DNA from: Isoetes taiwanensis
Taxonomy: Eukaryota > Streptophyta > Lycopodiopsida > Isoetales > Isoetaceae
Direction of reading: 5' to 3'
Assembly: GCA_021234155.1 (NCBI GenBank)
Contig: JAJEKV010000034.1
Coordinates: 11,124,697-11,188,696 of the forward strand
Length of the DNA stretch: 64,000 nt
Part shown: one piece after another, positions 46,196 to 58,996 of the stretch
How the letters are laid out: each line of letters begins with the position of its first letter
Position numbering within the stretch: the stretch's first letter is position 1
Translations under genes and position numbers: made by a program
The notes under the pieces: model-generated
What the model saw: only the letters and a program-made list of their open reading frames with translations
Told to the model about the DNA's origin: nothing
Database searches by the model: none

Positions 46196-46801
46196 TTAAT
46201 TAGTCTGCTTCAATGCAGCATGTTTAGCAATCTCCAATAGAGTGTCCTTTGTCATTTGGCATATACTTTCTATCATTGTAGCCATTGATTGAGCAATCTT
46301 CAAAGTATTAACTGATCTCATTGACTCTAACTCCCTGATCAATTCATGTTTCTTAACATATTCTTCCTTCATGAAATCGAGCTTCCATTTTTCATTCTCT
46401 CCAAAACTATTTGCCATGTTTGATATCCCAACTGCTATTTCTTCATCTATATGAACCCGAGATCTCTTTTTGGTTGTTGGTTTACCACTAATCCCAGGTT
46501 GATTGCATGCAGCAAACCGAGAACTGGTGTCAGAAGGGTTGATTGTACTTGGAGTATCTTTGCTCGAATTTTTCTTCTGAGCACTTGAATTATCTTTGCT
46601 ACCATTTCCTTCATTAGCAATAGAGCTGACAGCGTTATCATCTGTAATGTTTATGAATTTTTCTTCCACAAAAGATGCATTAGTTCCAATTATCTCAGAG
46701 AAGGCATCAGACATGAATGTGTTTGGGAACAAACCAGCATCCTCAAATCCCTTGGCCCCAAATTCTCCATCATCTCCTGCACCAAGAACATCCCTTTCAT
46801 T
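46196..46801 (-). pseudogene. SANT-like Harbinger partner, C-terminal part (copy 1)
   Basis: The minus strand from the LTR edge to TAA 46,196 encodes the same protein part as 55,613-56,218: ERDVLGAGDDGEFG, a Ser/Asn/Lys-rich linker with TTKKRSRVHIDEE, then a C-terminal helical segment (FGENEKWKLDFMKEEYVKKH, ESMRSVNTLKIAQSMATMIE). It lacks the SANT/Myb-like N-terminus, which appears only once in the window, at 57.8-58.4 kb. Its 5' border is the LTR with target duplication TCATT (46,797-46,801). Confidence 0.7.
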
Positions 46802-48389
46802 TGTGACGCTCCCTGAATATATACGACACCCGGACGTATACATACGGGGACTTTCCCCTCCCATGGCGACCACCTCGCCATGAGCAGGGCCCTCCGTCTA
46901 TTCCGGCCACCCGTATTATGGTGCCCGAAAGAAGGACACGAAGGGGTCATTCGCCCACGCTTCAATGGGACTCCTACGTCAGCGGAAGCATGAATACAAG
47001 GGTTAGCACACAAAGAAAATCACATATAAATAACCACCACGAAAGGGTGGCGATCCATCCAAATACCAACGGCAAAGAATATGCATCTAAAACTAAGAAA
47101 ACACCCAAACCTCGTGTTCTACCCCTACTCGGACTCGGTGAGGATCGACCGACGGTTGGGCCTCAAGAGGTCAGCAGACCGAGTCTTGGCATGGCGTTGG
47201 CTAGCATAGAACATCGGCTAGGGTTGTCCACTCCATCCGCCCCTCCTGTGCACACTTTGCAGATGGGTCGATTCACGCTATGGCTTTGCTATAGCCTTCC
47301 GGAGACGCAGACTCAAGGTATCACCCTTTGAGCCTACTCCGTGTTTCATGACGCTGGTCCGATGAGGCGGTCGGGGAAGTGTCCCCTCCCGTGATCACAA
47401 GGGCTCCATGGGTGAGCTAGAGAATGCGTGCGCATCAGCGACCCCCCGCATCCGCACTCCAACTTACTCACCCTAAATCTACTCAAAGTGCATGGTGCCC
47501 CATACGGGTCACACCACTACACCCGTGGAGTGTCGTAACCCATACCCGCCCTCTCTCGTGGACCGGCCATCGCCTAGCCCAATCAGGGAGTCTCAGAGCC
47601 TTTTATGTTCGTGCAAGACCCCACCCCCACTTCACCACCAGTGTCCCTTATCCGGTGCTAAGCCGCACCATAGCGTCCTATGACCCGGTGGGCTCTTGTA
47701 CACAGCCGCAATTATTGGGAATTACAGGTTCTATCTAGGAACATACTATCGTGATATGAGTTCGAGGTCTCTACCATACAAAGTACTATCAATCCATCCT
47801 TTTAAGAACCAAACCAGAATCGAATATAAAAAGAACTTACCTTTACAATCAAGGGTTAGTTCCTACAATTAAAACAAAGAGAGAACAGACAAAACAAAGA
47901 CAACAAGTGCCCAACATGGGCTTACCCTAGAATTCACAAGCTAAACTACTACTAACCAAAGTGTTTGGCTGAACCATTATCGTGGGGCTTCCATCTTGGG
48001 TGGCAAATGACTAGTGGGTGTCCCATGATTCTGGGGTCAAGAATAGTCCTTGGGCCAAGAATTGATCCTTGAAAAGCCCCCTCCTCTCCTCCATCTCCAA
48101 ATGCTCCTAATTCGTATTGGGGCAAAAAGCCCTAATTTGGGTGTCCAAAATGGAAACCATGCCTTGCCCAATCGATTTGGGCCAAGTGGCACCCCTTGTT
48201 GGTGCTAATTAACTAATTTAGCTTAATTAGGGTAATTAGGCTATATACTTTATAATTATCCACAATGGATTTATTAACATAGCTAAATAAAACCATTGTG
48301 GTCGACTCCCACTTAGACAATTACCCCTTATGTCCTAGTGACGTGTCCCGCGCATATAATTATACCCGTATGAATGCCCGAACGCCACA
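46802..48389 (-). mobile_element. 3' LTR of the 46.8-55.0 kb element
   Basis: 1,588 bp, inverted ends TGTGRCG...CGTCACA, with a 5-bp flank TCATT on the SANT-gene side. It aligns over its length with the solo LTR at 56,219-57,874; differences cluster at CAG/CTG sites. Confidence 0.8.
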
Positions 48390-51300
48390 TTCTCCCCACC
48401 TTAAAAATGATGATGTCCTCAAAGATCGATTCACTTGTTGTTGCAGGGCAACACATCATGATCATCGCTTAGGACCAAGTAAAAGTGAACAAAGGAAAGT
48501 TTGTAGAAGTCTCATTGTTTCATCCGTGGTGATGAGTTCACACTCTATCTATTTTAGAAAGCATTCTTTCTATAGATACAGGTAACTGATTATATATTAA
48601 AGACAGGTATAGATATAAAGAACTTCCATTTGTTGTTATATTATAATACAGAGTTATTAACCTCGCACTGATTAATAGAAAGTCATTCTAATCATATTAA
48701 CTTCTGTGTATATATGTATTATATTCTCCCTTCACTTTACAAGTGATTTTATTACAGCCAGGCTTAATGTAATTTTGGATCTAAATTTCGTTTTCCTATT
48801 TTGGTACAATTTTAACAACTCATATATTGCTATTGGGAGTGTTTAGATGCCTCTGACATTTATAGTTACCCTTTAATAGAATTATATATTGTACTGTATA
48901 TTCCATTTTGACCTATATACGTTAATATTAATTACAGACAGACGTTCTTTATTTATAGTTATCCCCTTCTATTATATTTGATTATGTGTTTAAATAACTT
49001 GCTGCTTTTGATTATCTTTAATGTTTCCACACTCACACTTTCTATCTTTAGCATAGATTACAGTCACATGAGGACACATATTAATTCATTGGTTATGTTT
49101 GTACATTTACCAAACGTCCCGATATTCTTATATTTGAATTACTTATTTATTTTATTGTTATTTTCGTAAGTTTATGACACATACAGACACTCTTATAGTT
49201 ATAGGGCACAGGTACAGCTGAGATATACATTCGACGTAATTGGTACCGCCCCGGTCGCTATCCGGCAGTGCTATGGCTATGCAATCGTCCCCGCATCACG
49301 TAAGGCCGCCAGTGATTATGGTGTCCACGGTGGAAGCATCGAAACCATGCGTGGTCTGCCCTTGAGCGTGTTAGATGGTGATGACTGAGGAAGTCCCGGG
49401 CTCGTACTTGAAGTAGAAGTGCTGAATGTTGGGAATAAGGAGTGTTGCGATGTCTCTATTTTGGATGGATACTCGAGAAAAATTTGTATGACGCTGTTTG
49501 GTATGTAAGTGAAATGCTGGACCTAAAAATTAGGAGGATTGATGTATGATGCGGCATCTAGATTGCTATTCAATGTAGAAGGAGACTAGATATAGCACGA
49601 TATATCTGATGGAGAAGTGGTTTATGATTATCTACTAGACCATGTTAAGGAGGTACTATACTAAGGTGGAAAGTGGATTATAAGTACCCAGCTCCTGAGA
49701 GGGAAAACACTTTAAAAGTGTAGGTTTTGACCATGATGGTGCAGGCATAGAATGTCGACTCGACATTGTATAGCCATTGCTACGTGAAGCGAGGTATGAT
49801 TCGTGGAACGGTAGAGAATAATGTTGTATGAGGATGTTGATCCATAAATTATGGATTATAAAATTACACATATATTGTGTTTGGTAAAGAGATTGATGTT
49901 CCCGGTGTGAAAAACAAAGACGCAAGATTATAGACGACTAAGAAGACCACGTAGGGCACGTGAATACACTTAATAACATTGGTCAAATGCATGATCCTTA
50001 TGCAGGGTGAAAATTAAGGAAATGGCCGATCCTATGCTCACGGGGTATGTAGACGCCGGATAAGAGATCGGACAATAGTGTGGAACGTAGTTTTCCCACA
50101 AGGTGAAGAGAGCTGAGGTCGAATCGACGGCGGCGAATAAGCATTCTCCGAAGACTGCTAGAATGGAAGACGACAATTGCTAGCAAAAGGTGCAACCGCC
50201 CTGAAAGCTACAAAGTATGTTGGAGCTCGGCGGCTTATTCTATGAAGGGAAGTTGACCTTCAACGAATGATATCTTAGGGAGGCAAGTAATGGACCCACA
50301 CGCCGGTGTTTGACAAGAGGTGCTTGAAAGAAGTTGTAAACAACCTTTCAATTATAGAGAGTTTGGAAGTAATGAAGATAAGAGTTCTTATACCATAGAT
50401 GAAATATGTCCACAAGGAACTTAGGTTGGCATTTGGCCCTGTGGAAGTTATGACTGGAGCTTGAGGACGAAGGCAAAGTAAGGTTAGTGGTATCGAACCC
50501 ACAACATGTGTACGGTACAAGATAACCAAGTTGGAAAAAAGTAAGTTGGCCGCATGCCTGAATATAGCTAGATGCCTATGTCAACAAGTTTCATAGGAGT
50601 CTAGACTTAGGGTTGGTGCACACATGTTACTATATACATAATAACAACGTAGTGGTCCTGGATGTAGGAAGGATTTAGTAGTATCAAATACTATAGTGGT
50701 GATCATATCGAGGATGTCAATTGTGATATTCAGATGTATATCATATTAAGAGATAGTAGAATATTCGTACAAGGCGAGGGAAATATTACTTGACAAGGTT
50801 TAAAGAATGAGCGTAATGATATGCTTATATACGAAGATATTGGGTTAGGTATGCTTTACCAGAGATAAGCATTCAAGTTATCCGAATGGTTAGAGTTGAC
50901 TATCTCGATCACGCCGTACTAAGGGAGATGAGAAGAGCTTAAATCAATGAAAATAGCTAGGGTAAGTCTAGCATATACGGTGATGTTACATTCAAAACAC
51001 ACCGAGGAGACGGTTGGAGGGTGTCAAATAACCGATAAGGAGAGCTTAATTACTCGAAAGGTTGTAAATACCAATGAATTATTTCAGCTTACAAAGTCGA
51101 GAGCATCCATTCGGTTTTGGGAATAAAAGGATGTATCAGATCTGGCGTCCCCCTGATAGAAAAAAAAAAGAAGGAGTACGCCGACTTTGGCGATTATATC
51201 TTTAGGGATAACCGAGAAGAGGCAATACATAGCAATTCCAAGTCCCGATAAAAATCAAGACGAGGTCTATAGATTACAAGGGGTGAGATTATATATAGAC

Positions 51301-52597
51301 CAATAGTCCATATATCCTAAGAGTTACCCTACTCGTGGGAATCAATTGTAGGTACTGAAGTAGAAGCTGGAGGATCCATTGCCTTGAGGCATAGACCATT
51401 TAGAGGTTATGACTTTGAAACTCTTTAGAAGACCAGGAGGGTATAGTGCCTTGACTTCATTATGAGGGAGCCAAAGACAGCAGCATTTGAAGCTGATCAA
51501 AAGCTGAAGTCCACATGATAACTTAAGAAAAAGAGGTTAATTGTAACTAAACATGGGTAATATGGAGGACACAAAGGATCCTTAGTGAAAGAAGCCTTTA
51601 GAAGAGCTCCTCATGTGGGGTAGTAACGCTTTGGAATTATGGCATAATCCCATGGGTGGTATCATGGTGTATGTATAGGACTGGAATACCATAAGGCACT
51701 AAAGGGGTGGTTGAAGTAGCTAAAGGCCCTATCAAAATATAGGCAACATATACAAGTCTAACATAGGGTTGGCCCCTGTCCATTTGGGAAATAGGTGGCG
51801 AAGCCACATCATAAAGGTACATAGGCGGTGGATTTGTTTGAAAGAACTACCACGGTTATAGTTTAGTTAAGTTAGAGCAGAGCTCTAGCATTGTGGGATG
51901 TGGAGATATGTTTATTATGTACATACCATGTACACATACGATAAACATCTTAGGGAGGTAATTTAGGTGGCGACGCAAGGAGAGAGAGACGAGGGTATCC
52001 TAAAGTTACTGATGAAGGATCTGGAGATACGTTTGAAATGTGCAAAGGACCGTCAATCCGTTGCATGCTAGGGTATGCGGTGGTAGTTGGCACTTGAAGT
52101 AAATGTCAACGGCCAATAGAATAAAGCTTAAGGTAGTGGGATTGAGTAGTACAATAGTACAATTCCAGGATAAGTAGCGAATAGCAGTTACCTGCTAAAT
52201 GTCCGAACGTGTCTTGCATAGACACCTAAGATGAGCTTTCCCATATGATCCATACCTGGATCAGGCAGGACGCCATGGGTTACATGGAGGTATAAGTTAG
52301 GATATATATATAGGACTCGAACATGGATACAAGTCCGTGTTGTCTCAACATAGATAATTGTAGAAAGGCTCACAAAGTACAAGGCAAGCACCTTGATGAC
52401 TCTAGGTAATTCACAATTTATACGAAGGCTCACCCGCTCTTAGGCCATGACTATGGCTTAAATGCGGATGTCAAGTCATTTGGAATGCCAGAACAGTAGT
52501 ATGACATCATGAGAGAGAAATGTAATGAGTAACATTTCCAGGATGTAGGATAATGTTGGATTATAACCTTCAATGATAGGTAGGTTTACAACATAAG

Positions 52598-52618
52598 GAT
52601 AGATAGATAGATAGATAG
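52598..52618. repeat. (GATA)n microsatellite
   Basis: Five GATA units within the element interior. Confidence 0.95.
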
Positions 52619-53605
52619 CATTTATATGTCATGCCACATTGGCAGCGTCCATGAGGACATATGACGGACCCCCAGAGACTTGAACACAAGATCTCGGAAT
52701 AGAGGAGGCCTATCTTGAGGGGTCTTTGGGTGGTACTGTCCTTTGGGATATTCACATAACCCGTTGGAATATGTAAGTTCATTTGTGGAACTTAACGCCA
52801 TTTGGGCACTAAAGGAATGGTTGGAAATACTTTGCCTCTGTACGGGAGAACAGCTCTAAAAGAGGGTAGACTGCTGTCACTTTGACAGGCGTGTGGCACA
52901 GATAATTAATGACATCCATATAGATGGTGAAGTTTGGCACAAAGTGTTGACAATATTGTGGGGGTTCTAACACAAGCACTCACTACACAGAGTTTGTACC
53001 ATGGTCTGGGAAAATGGTCCATAAAAAGAACACGACCATTGGGAAGAAGTAGTGAGGGGTGGTAGGATGAAAGCTACCCATGGTCTAGAGGGGTGCTGCA
53101 TGGCAGTCCCTAGTTGGTTGGGCGAAAAGAAATCCTTTCTCTAGGAAATGAGACGAGCCAAGGTTTAGACACTAGAGAGGGATAACGTTAATTATAAATA
53201 TGTCTATAAAACATTACTTATATAACGTCGAATAAGGTCTAATATAAAGCATATGAATGTAGTATAGATTGAATGATGGCAAGGCCCGAAGAAATTGTGT
53301 TATCAAGGCATCTACCAAAGGAAAAATAATTAAAGTTATGGATCGAGGAACGCCGATAACTGGACATTATTATCGTCGCCTAAAGAATATCCAAGGATAT
53401 AACAGATGCTGCTATTCTAGAGAGTTGCTCTGTCGTTAATTAAATTCCAGAATTAGTCCCACCAAGTGAGTTGATGTTATCATAACAAGTTGGCCGGACT
53501 TGCTAGATTACGTCGTGTCATTTGGTCGGTTTATTCCTAGGGGATACTAGCTTTATATATGGTTAACAGTTATCCGGTTGACTATCCCGTAGATATAGCA
53601 AAAGT

Positions 53606-53682
53606 GCTTACTCCGGTGGCTATGGCGAGAGAGCTTGCTCCGGCGGCTATGGCGAGAGAGCTTGCTCCGGCGGCTATGGCGC
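53606..53682. repeat. 27-bp minisatellite, about 2.9 copies
   Basis: Unit GCTTGCTCCGGCGGCTATGG followed by CGAGAGA starts at 53,606, 53,633 and 53,660. It ends just before the tRNA-like segment at 53,778. Confidence 0.9.
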
Positions 53683-53777
53683 CTCCACTTCGTGGGTTTA
53701 CCAAAGGCACGCCTCCAATTTAAATAGGAAAATAGATGCACTATAAATATTAGAAAAAGGGTTATATCCTTTCAAGA

Positions 53778-53845
53778 AAGAAGTTGGCTTATTGGTAAAG
53801 GTGTTGGCTTGGGTGCAGAAGGTCAGGGGTTCAAGACCCCATAGT
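53778..53845 (+). repeat. tRNA-derived SINE head
   Basis: A box TGGCTTATTGGTAA (from 53,785) and B box GGTTCAAGACC (53,828-53,838) are spaced as in a tRNA (54 nt from A start to B end). The T arm pairs GGGG with CCCC around TTCAAGA. This is the classic 5' part of a plant tRNA-derived SINE and would act as an internal Pol III promoter. Confidence 0.6.
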
Positions 53846-53932
53846 ACCTTTTTATATAAAAGTTGCTATGCAGAGAAATAGAGTACTAGATGTGTATAAG
53901 AAATATATGAAACACATATATTACATTCAAGA

Positions 53933-54000
53933 GAGAGCTTGGTGTGGTGGTAGGCACCTAGGCTTGGAGTTGAGAGGTCATGGGTTCAAAAAATCTGGAT
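53933..54000 (+). repeat. Second, weaker tRNA-like SINE head
   Basis: A-box-like TGGTGTGGTGGTAGG (from 53,940) and a degenerate B box GGTTCAAAAAATC (from 53,983) keep the tRNA spacing. It lies about 155 bp after the first and may be a tandem, more decayed copy. Confidence 0.45.
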
Positions 54001-54450
54001 TGGGGCGCCAGAATAATATGTATATAAAAGAAATACAAAAAATTTTATACGGCGGAAATACGCATTTTATACGGTCGGGCGCCGACGGCATTATACGCGC
54101 TCCTACCATGATCCTGAGTCGCCGAAAAGTAGGCGGCGCCCGAGTTGACTTTCGGGGCCCCTCCTTGACCATTTTTCACCAGCTAACGACTGTCCTAGGG
54201 TATTTGGGGTACGCCCGATCCAATGGAGCTATTTCCGCCTTCATCCCAGCTACCTACAAAAAGTTATAGCCCCTCCAAACTTGGGTCCTCCAGTCGCCCT
54301 AACTTCTTTAAACCTACAATTTCTTACTTTAACCTAACACAAAGCCAAACATCAAAGAACTAACAATCACACTAGCTTAGCCTCCTACCTAACCGACGAA
54401 CTACGAGTTAGAGTTTGGCCAGTGCTATGATTCCGGTCAACCAGAATCAT

Positions 54451-54463
54451 GGCTCTGATACCA
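54451..54463 (-). promoter_or_regulatory. Primer-binding site of the 46.8-55.0 kb element
   Basis: The plus strand GGCTCTGATACCA is the complement of TGGTATCAGAGCC, the initiator tRNA-Met site, one base from the LTR end. It fixes the element's orientation as minus. Confidence 0.8.
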
Positions 54464-54973
54464 CTGTGACGCTCCCTGAATATATACGACACCCGGACGT
54501 ATACATACGGGGACTTTCCCCTCCCATGGCGACCACCTCGCCATGAGCAGGGCCCTCCGTCTATTCCGGCCACCCGTATTATGGTGCCCGAAAGAAGGAC
54601 ACGAAGGGGTCATTCGGCCCACGCCTTCAATGGGACTCCTACGTCGCGGAAGCATGAATACAAGGGTTAGCACACAGCATAAATCACATATAAATAACCA
54701 CCACGAAGGGTGGCGCATCCATCCAAATACCAACGGCAAAGAATATGCATCTAAAACTAAGAAAACACCCAAACCTCAGGTTCTACCCCGGCTCAGACTC
54801 CAGTGAGGATCGACTGACGGTTGGGCCTCAAGAGATCAGCAGACCGAGTCTTGGCATGGCGTTGGCTAGCATAGAACATCGGCTAGGGTTGTCCACTCCA
54901 TCCGCCCCTCCTGTGCACACTTTGCAGATGGGTCGATTCACGCTATGGCTTTGCTATAGCCTTCCGGAGCTAT

Positions 54974-56218
54974 TGGGCTCTAAGCTACATCAGAGGGGCC
55001 TTTCTCGACTCGCGAGTCGAGAAAAGCCTCATACCTACATTCTTCAGAAATGGCCCTTAGAACTGGTTGTTTTCTTATTTGTATTGTCTCTAGCATCACT
55101 TGCACTAACTTGATTTTGCCTTTCCCAGTACAAATCGCGAACAGAAAGGACATGATCGGGAGCCATGTCAGGCTAGCGTGTTCAGATTTCTATTCTCTTC
55201 AAGTTGCTCTTGTGGCTTGGAACGCCTCAGACCTTGCTCTGCATGTTGTTCCCAGTAGGTGGTCTGTGTGCGAAGATGATGTAATATTTGTGTCAGCCCG
55301 ACCATCATGGTATCTTCAACCATTGTAAACTTTGGTTTCAATCTAGAACTTTGGTTTCAATCTTTAATGAATTTCCTTTGTTTCAGTTGCATTGTTCTTG
55401 TTCTCGACTTCGCTAACCGTGGGAAAACGGAGGAAAGCTTCACGAGTTCTAGACAAAAAATCGAATTAAGGATAGTTTTCGGGTCGGGGTGCTCCTTTTC
55501 ATGTAAATTAACAGGGTTCCGAAAAAAAATGGGAATGGAATGAGTCCCACTTTAATTAAATACGACTTGACAGTACAAGACAAAAGTAAGAAGAGTACTG
55601 CTGAAAATGATTTTAATTAGTCTGCTTCAATGCAGCATGTTTAGCAATCTCCAATAGAGTGTCCTTTGTCATTTGGCATATACTTTCTATTATTGTAGCC
55701 ATTGATTGAGCAATCTTCAAAGTATTAACTGATCTCATTGACTCTAACTCCCTGATCAATTCATGTTTCTTAACATATTCTTCCTTCATGAAATCGAGCT
55801 TCCATTTTTCATTCTCTCCAAAACTATTTGCCATGTTTGATATCCCAACTGCTATTTCTTCATCTATATGAACCCGAGATCTCTTTTTGGTTGTTGGTTT
55901 ACCACTAATCCCAGGTTGATTGCATGCAGCAAACCGAGAACTGGTGTCAGAAGGGTTGATTGTACTTGGAGTATCTTTGCTCGAATTTTTCTTCTGAGCA
56001 CTTGAATTATCTTTGCTACCATTTCCTTCATTAGCAATAGAGCTGACAGCGTTATCATCTGTAATGTTTATGAATTTTTCTTCCACAAAAGATGCATTAG
56101 TTCCAATTATCTCAGAGAAGGCATCAGACATGAATGTGTTTGGGAACAAACCAGCATCCTCAAATCCCTTGGCCCCAAATTCTCCATCATCTCCTGCACC
56201 AAGAACATCCCTTTCATT
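54974..56218. repeat. Direct duplicate of 45,556-46,801
   Basis: The segment from GGGCTCTAAGCTACATCAGA to the LTR edge is repeated at 8-9 kb distance with small differences, again mostly at CAG/CTG sites. It includes one palindrome (55,002-55,023), the right end of the GPAT-carrying TIR element (about 55,545-55,568) and the SANT C-terminal part. Confidence 0.9.
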
Positions 56219-58443
56219 TGTGACGCTCCCTGAATATATACGACACCCGGACGTATACATACGGGGACTTTCCCCTCCCATGGCGACCACCTCGCCATGA
56301 GCAGGGCCCTCCGTCTATTCCGGCCACCCGTATTATGGTGCCCGAAAGAAGGACACGAAGGGGTCATTCGGCCCACGCCTTCAATGGGACTCCTACGTCG
56401 CGGAAGCATGAATACAAGGGTTAGCACACAGCATAAATCACATATAAATAACCACCACGAAGGGTGGCGCATCCATCCAAATACCAACGGCAAAGAATAT
56501 GCATCTAAAACTAAGAAAACACCCAAACCTCAGGTTCTACCCCGGCTCAGACTCCAGTGAGGATCGACTGACGGTTGGGCCTCAAGAGATCAGCAGACCG
56601 AGTCTTGGCATGGCGTTGGCTAGCATAGAACATCGGCTAGGGTTGTCCACTCCATCCGCCCCTCCTGTGCACACTTTGCAGATGGGTCGATTCACGCTAT
56701 GGCTTTGCTATAGCCTTCCCGAGCAGACGGACTCAAGGTATCACCCTTTGAGCCTACTCCGGGTTCATGGCGCTTTGGTCCGGAGATGAGGCAGGTCGGG
56801 GAAGCGTCCCCTCCCAGGATCACAGTGGCTCCATGGGTGAGCTAGAGAATGCGTGCCGCATCAGCGACCCCCGCATCCGTACCCAACTTACTCACCCTAA
56901 ATCTACTCAAAGTGCATGGTGCCCCATACGGGTCACACCACTACACCCAGGGAGTGTCAGACCCATACCCGGCCCTCTCCGTGACCGGCTATCAGGCCTA
57001 GCCCACTGTAGGAGTCTCAGGAGCCTTTTATGTTCGTGCAAGACCCCACCCCCACTTCACCACTGTGTCCCTTATCTGGTGCTAAGCCAGACCATAGCGT
57101 CTATGACCCGGTGGGCTCTTGTACACAGGCCGCAATTATTGGGAATTACAGGGTTCTATCTAGGAACATACTATCGTATATGAGTTCAGAGGTCTCTACC
57201 CCGCCCTTAATTCCCCCATTTTCAGAGTGATACCATACAAAGAACTATCAATCCATCCTTTTTAAGAACCAAACCAGAATCAGAATATAAAGAGAACTTA
57301 CCTTTACAATCAAGGGTTAGTTCCTACAATTAAAACAAAGAGAGAACAGACAAAACAGCACAACAAGTGCCCAACAGGGGCGCTACCCTAGAATTCACAA
57401 GCTAAACTACTACTAACCAGTGTTTCGGCTGGAACCATTATCGTGGGGTGCTTCCATCTTGCTGTAACTAGGGTGGCAGCGACAGCTAGTGGGTGTCCGG
57501 CGATTCGGGGGGTCAGCAATAGTCCTTGGGCGCTCAGCAACAGTCCTTGGGCGCCCAGCAGCTCCTCTCCTCCATCTCCAGCTGCTCCTAATTCGAATTG
57601 GGGCACAAAAGCCCTAATTTGGGTGTCCAAAATGGAAACCATGCCTTGCCCAATCGATTTGGGCCAAGTGGCACCCCCTTGTTGGTGCTAATTAACTAAT
57701 TTAGCTTAATTAGGGTAATTAGGCTATATACTTTATAATTATCCACAATGGATTTATTAACATAGCTAAATAAAACCATTGTGGTCGACTCCCACTTAGA
57801 CAATTACCCCCTTATGTCCTAGTGACGTGTCCCGGCGTGCATACGTATACCGTATGAATGCCTGGAACGTCACATCATTTGTTACACCATGCTTAAGATC
57901 TTCCATAACTTCAAACCATGGCCAACTAGATGGCTCAGAGCCTGTTCTTTTGGATGCTTCTTTCTCATCCCTGAATTTTATTTGCAATTTATCCCATCTG
58001 TTTCTCAACAATCTCAAGTCTTCAAGGCCATGAACTGTGGCTTGCAATTTGATCATAATTTCCTTCCATTGGCTTGAAGAAAGATTGATACTTCCATTAT
58101 TATGCACCTTATACTCCTTCATCAAAGCAAGCATGGTAGAGATTGCATTATCCGACCAATCTACAGGTGGTTTTCACTTCTTGGCCCTGTTAAGAGAAAC
58201 AGAACTGCTTTCGTGCACAACCAAGGCTAAATCATTGGGGAGGGGCTCAGATTGCACCTCAGGTAATGTATCTTCTGGCTGATCCCTCTTACTTCCCCTT
58301 AGATTGCAATTCGAAGCTCTTGCAGGCTTGGAATTTATCTCAATAGCCACAGATTGGGAAACTGATCCAATCATCCTCTTAGTTCTTCTTAAAGCCAGTT
58401 TCTCGGTCCTAGGGGGAACGAAAGGCTTCTTAGCATTTGGCAA
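55613..58443 (-). pseudogene. SANT/Myb-like PIF-Harbinger accessory protein, split by a solo LTR
   Basis: In PIF/Harbinger elements a second protein with a SANT/Myb-like domain binds the transposon ends and brings in the transposase. From ATG 58,443 the minus strand gives a basic N-terminus (KKPFVPPRTEKLALRRTKRM), an in-frame TGA near 58,172 (AKK*KPPVDWSDNA), then the SANT-like domain (TMLALMKEYKVHNNGSINLS, SQWKEIMIKLQ, LRNRWDKLQIKF, SWPWFEVMEDL). The 1,656-bp LTR at 56,219-57,874 interrupts it. After the LTR and one TCATT, the frame continues as ERDVLGAGDD to the C-terminal helices and TAA 55,613. It faces the transposase at 40.2-41.4 kb, so both may come from one element that was later enlarged by insertions. 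Inactive because of the stop and the LTR. Confidence 0.8.
56219..57874 (-). mobile_element. Solo LTR, 1,656 bp
   Basis: Bounded by inverted ends TGTGACGCTCC and GGAACGTCACA and by the exact 5-bp target duplication TCATT (56,214-56,218 and 57,875-57,879). No internal region is attached. It splits the SANT-like gene. It is the same family and same orientation as the LTRs of the 46.8-55.0 kb element. Confidence 0.88.
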
Positions 58444-58921
<478 letters not shown>

Positions 58922-58996
58922 GCCCATTTGGGCGCGAAGTGCGGGAACTGTCACTTTGTCGGGGAAGGCGTTAAGGGGTCCACGAATCTGGGCAAA

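Larger units (their letters stand above)
46802..54970 (-). mobile_element. LTR retrotransposon with non-coding interior (LARD-like)
   Basis: Read on the minus strand: a truncated 5' LTR (54,970-54,465), primer-binding site TGGTATCAGAGCC (54,463-54,451), an interior of about 6.1 kb, a polypurine-type AAGGTGGGGAGAA (48,402-48,390), and a 3' LTR (48,389-46,802, 1,588 bp) starting TGTGGCG and ending GCGTCACA. The LTR is the same family as the solo LTR at 56,219-57,874. I could not find gag, protease, reverse transcriptase or integrase motifs in the interior on either strand, and no frame there exceeds about 130 codons. It is either a large non-autonomous derivative or very decayed. The 5' LTR stops abruptly at 54,970, next to the duplicated flank. 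Confidence 0.75.

Noticed and set aside
46596-46883. Plus-strand 95-codon frame, repeated at 56,013
   Set aside because: It is antisense to the SANT-like gene and crosses the LTR border; the minus-strand frame is the conserved one.
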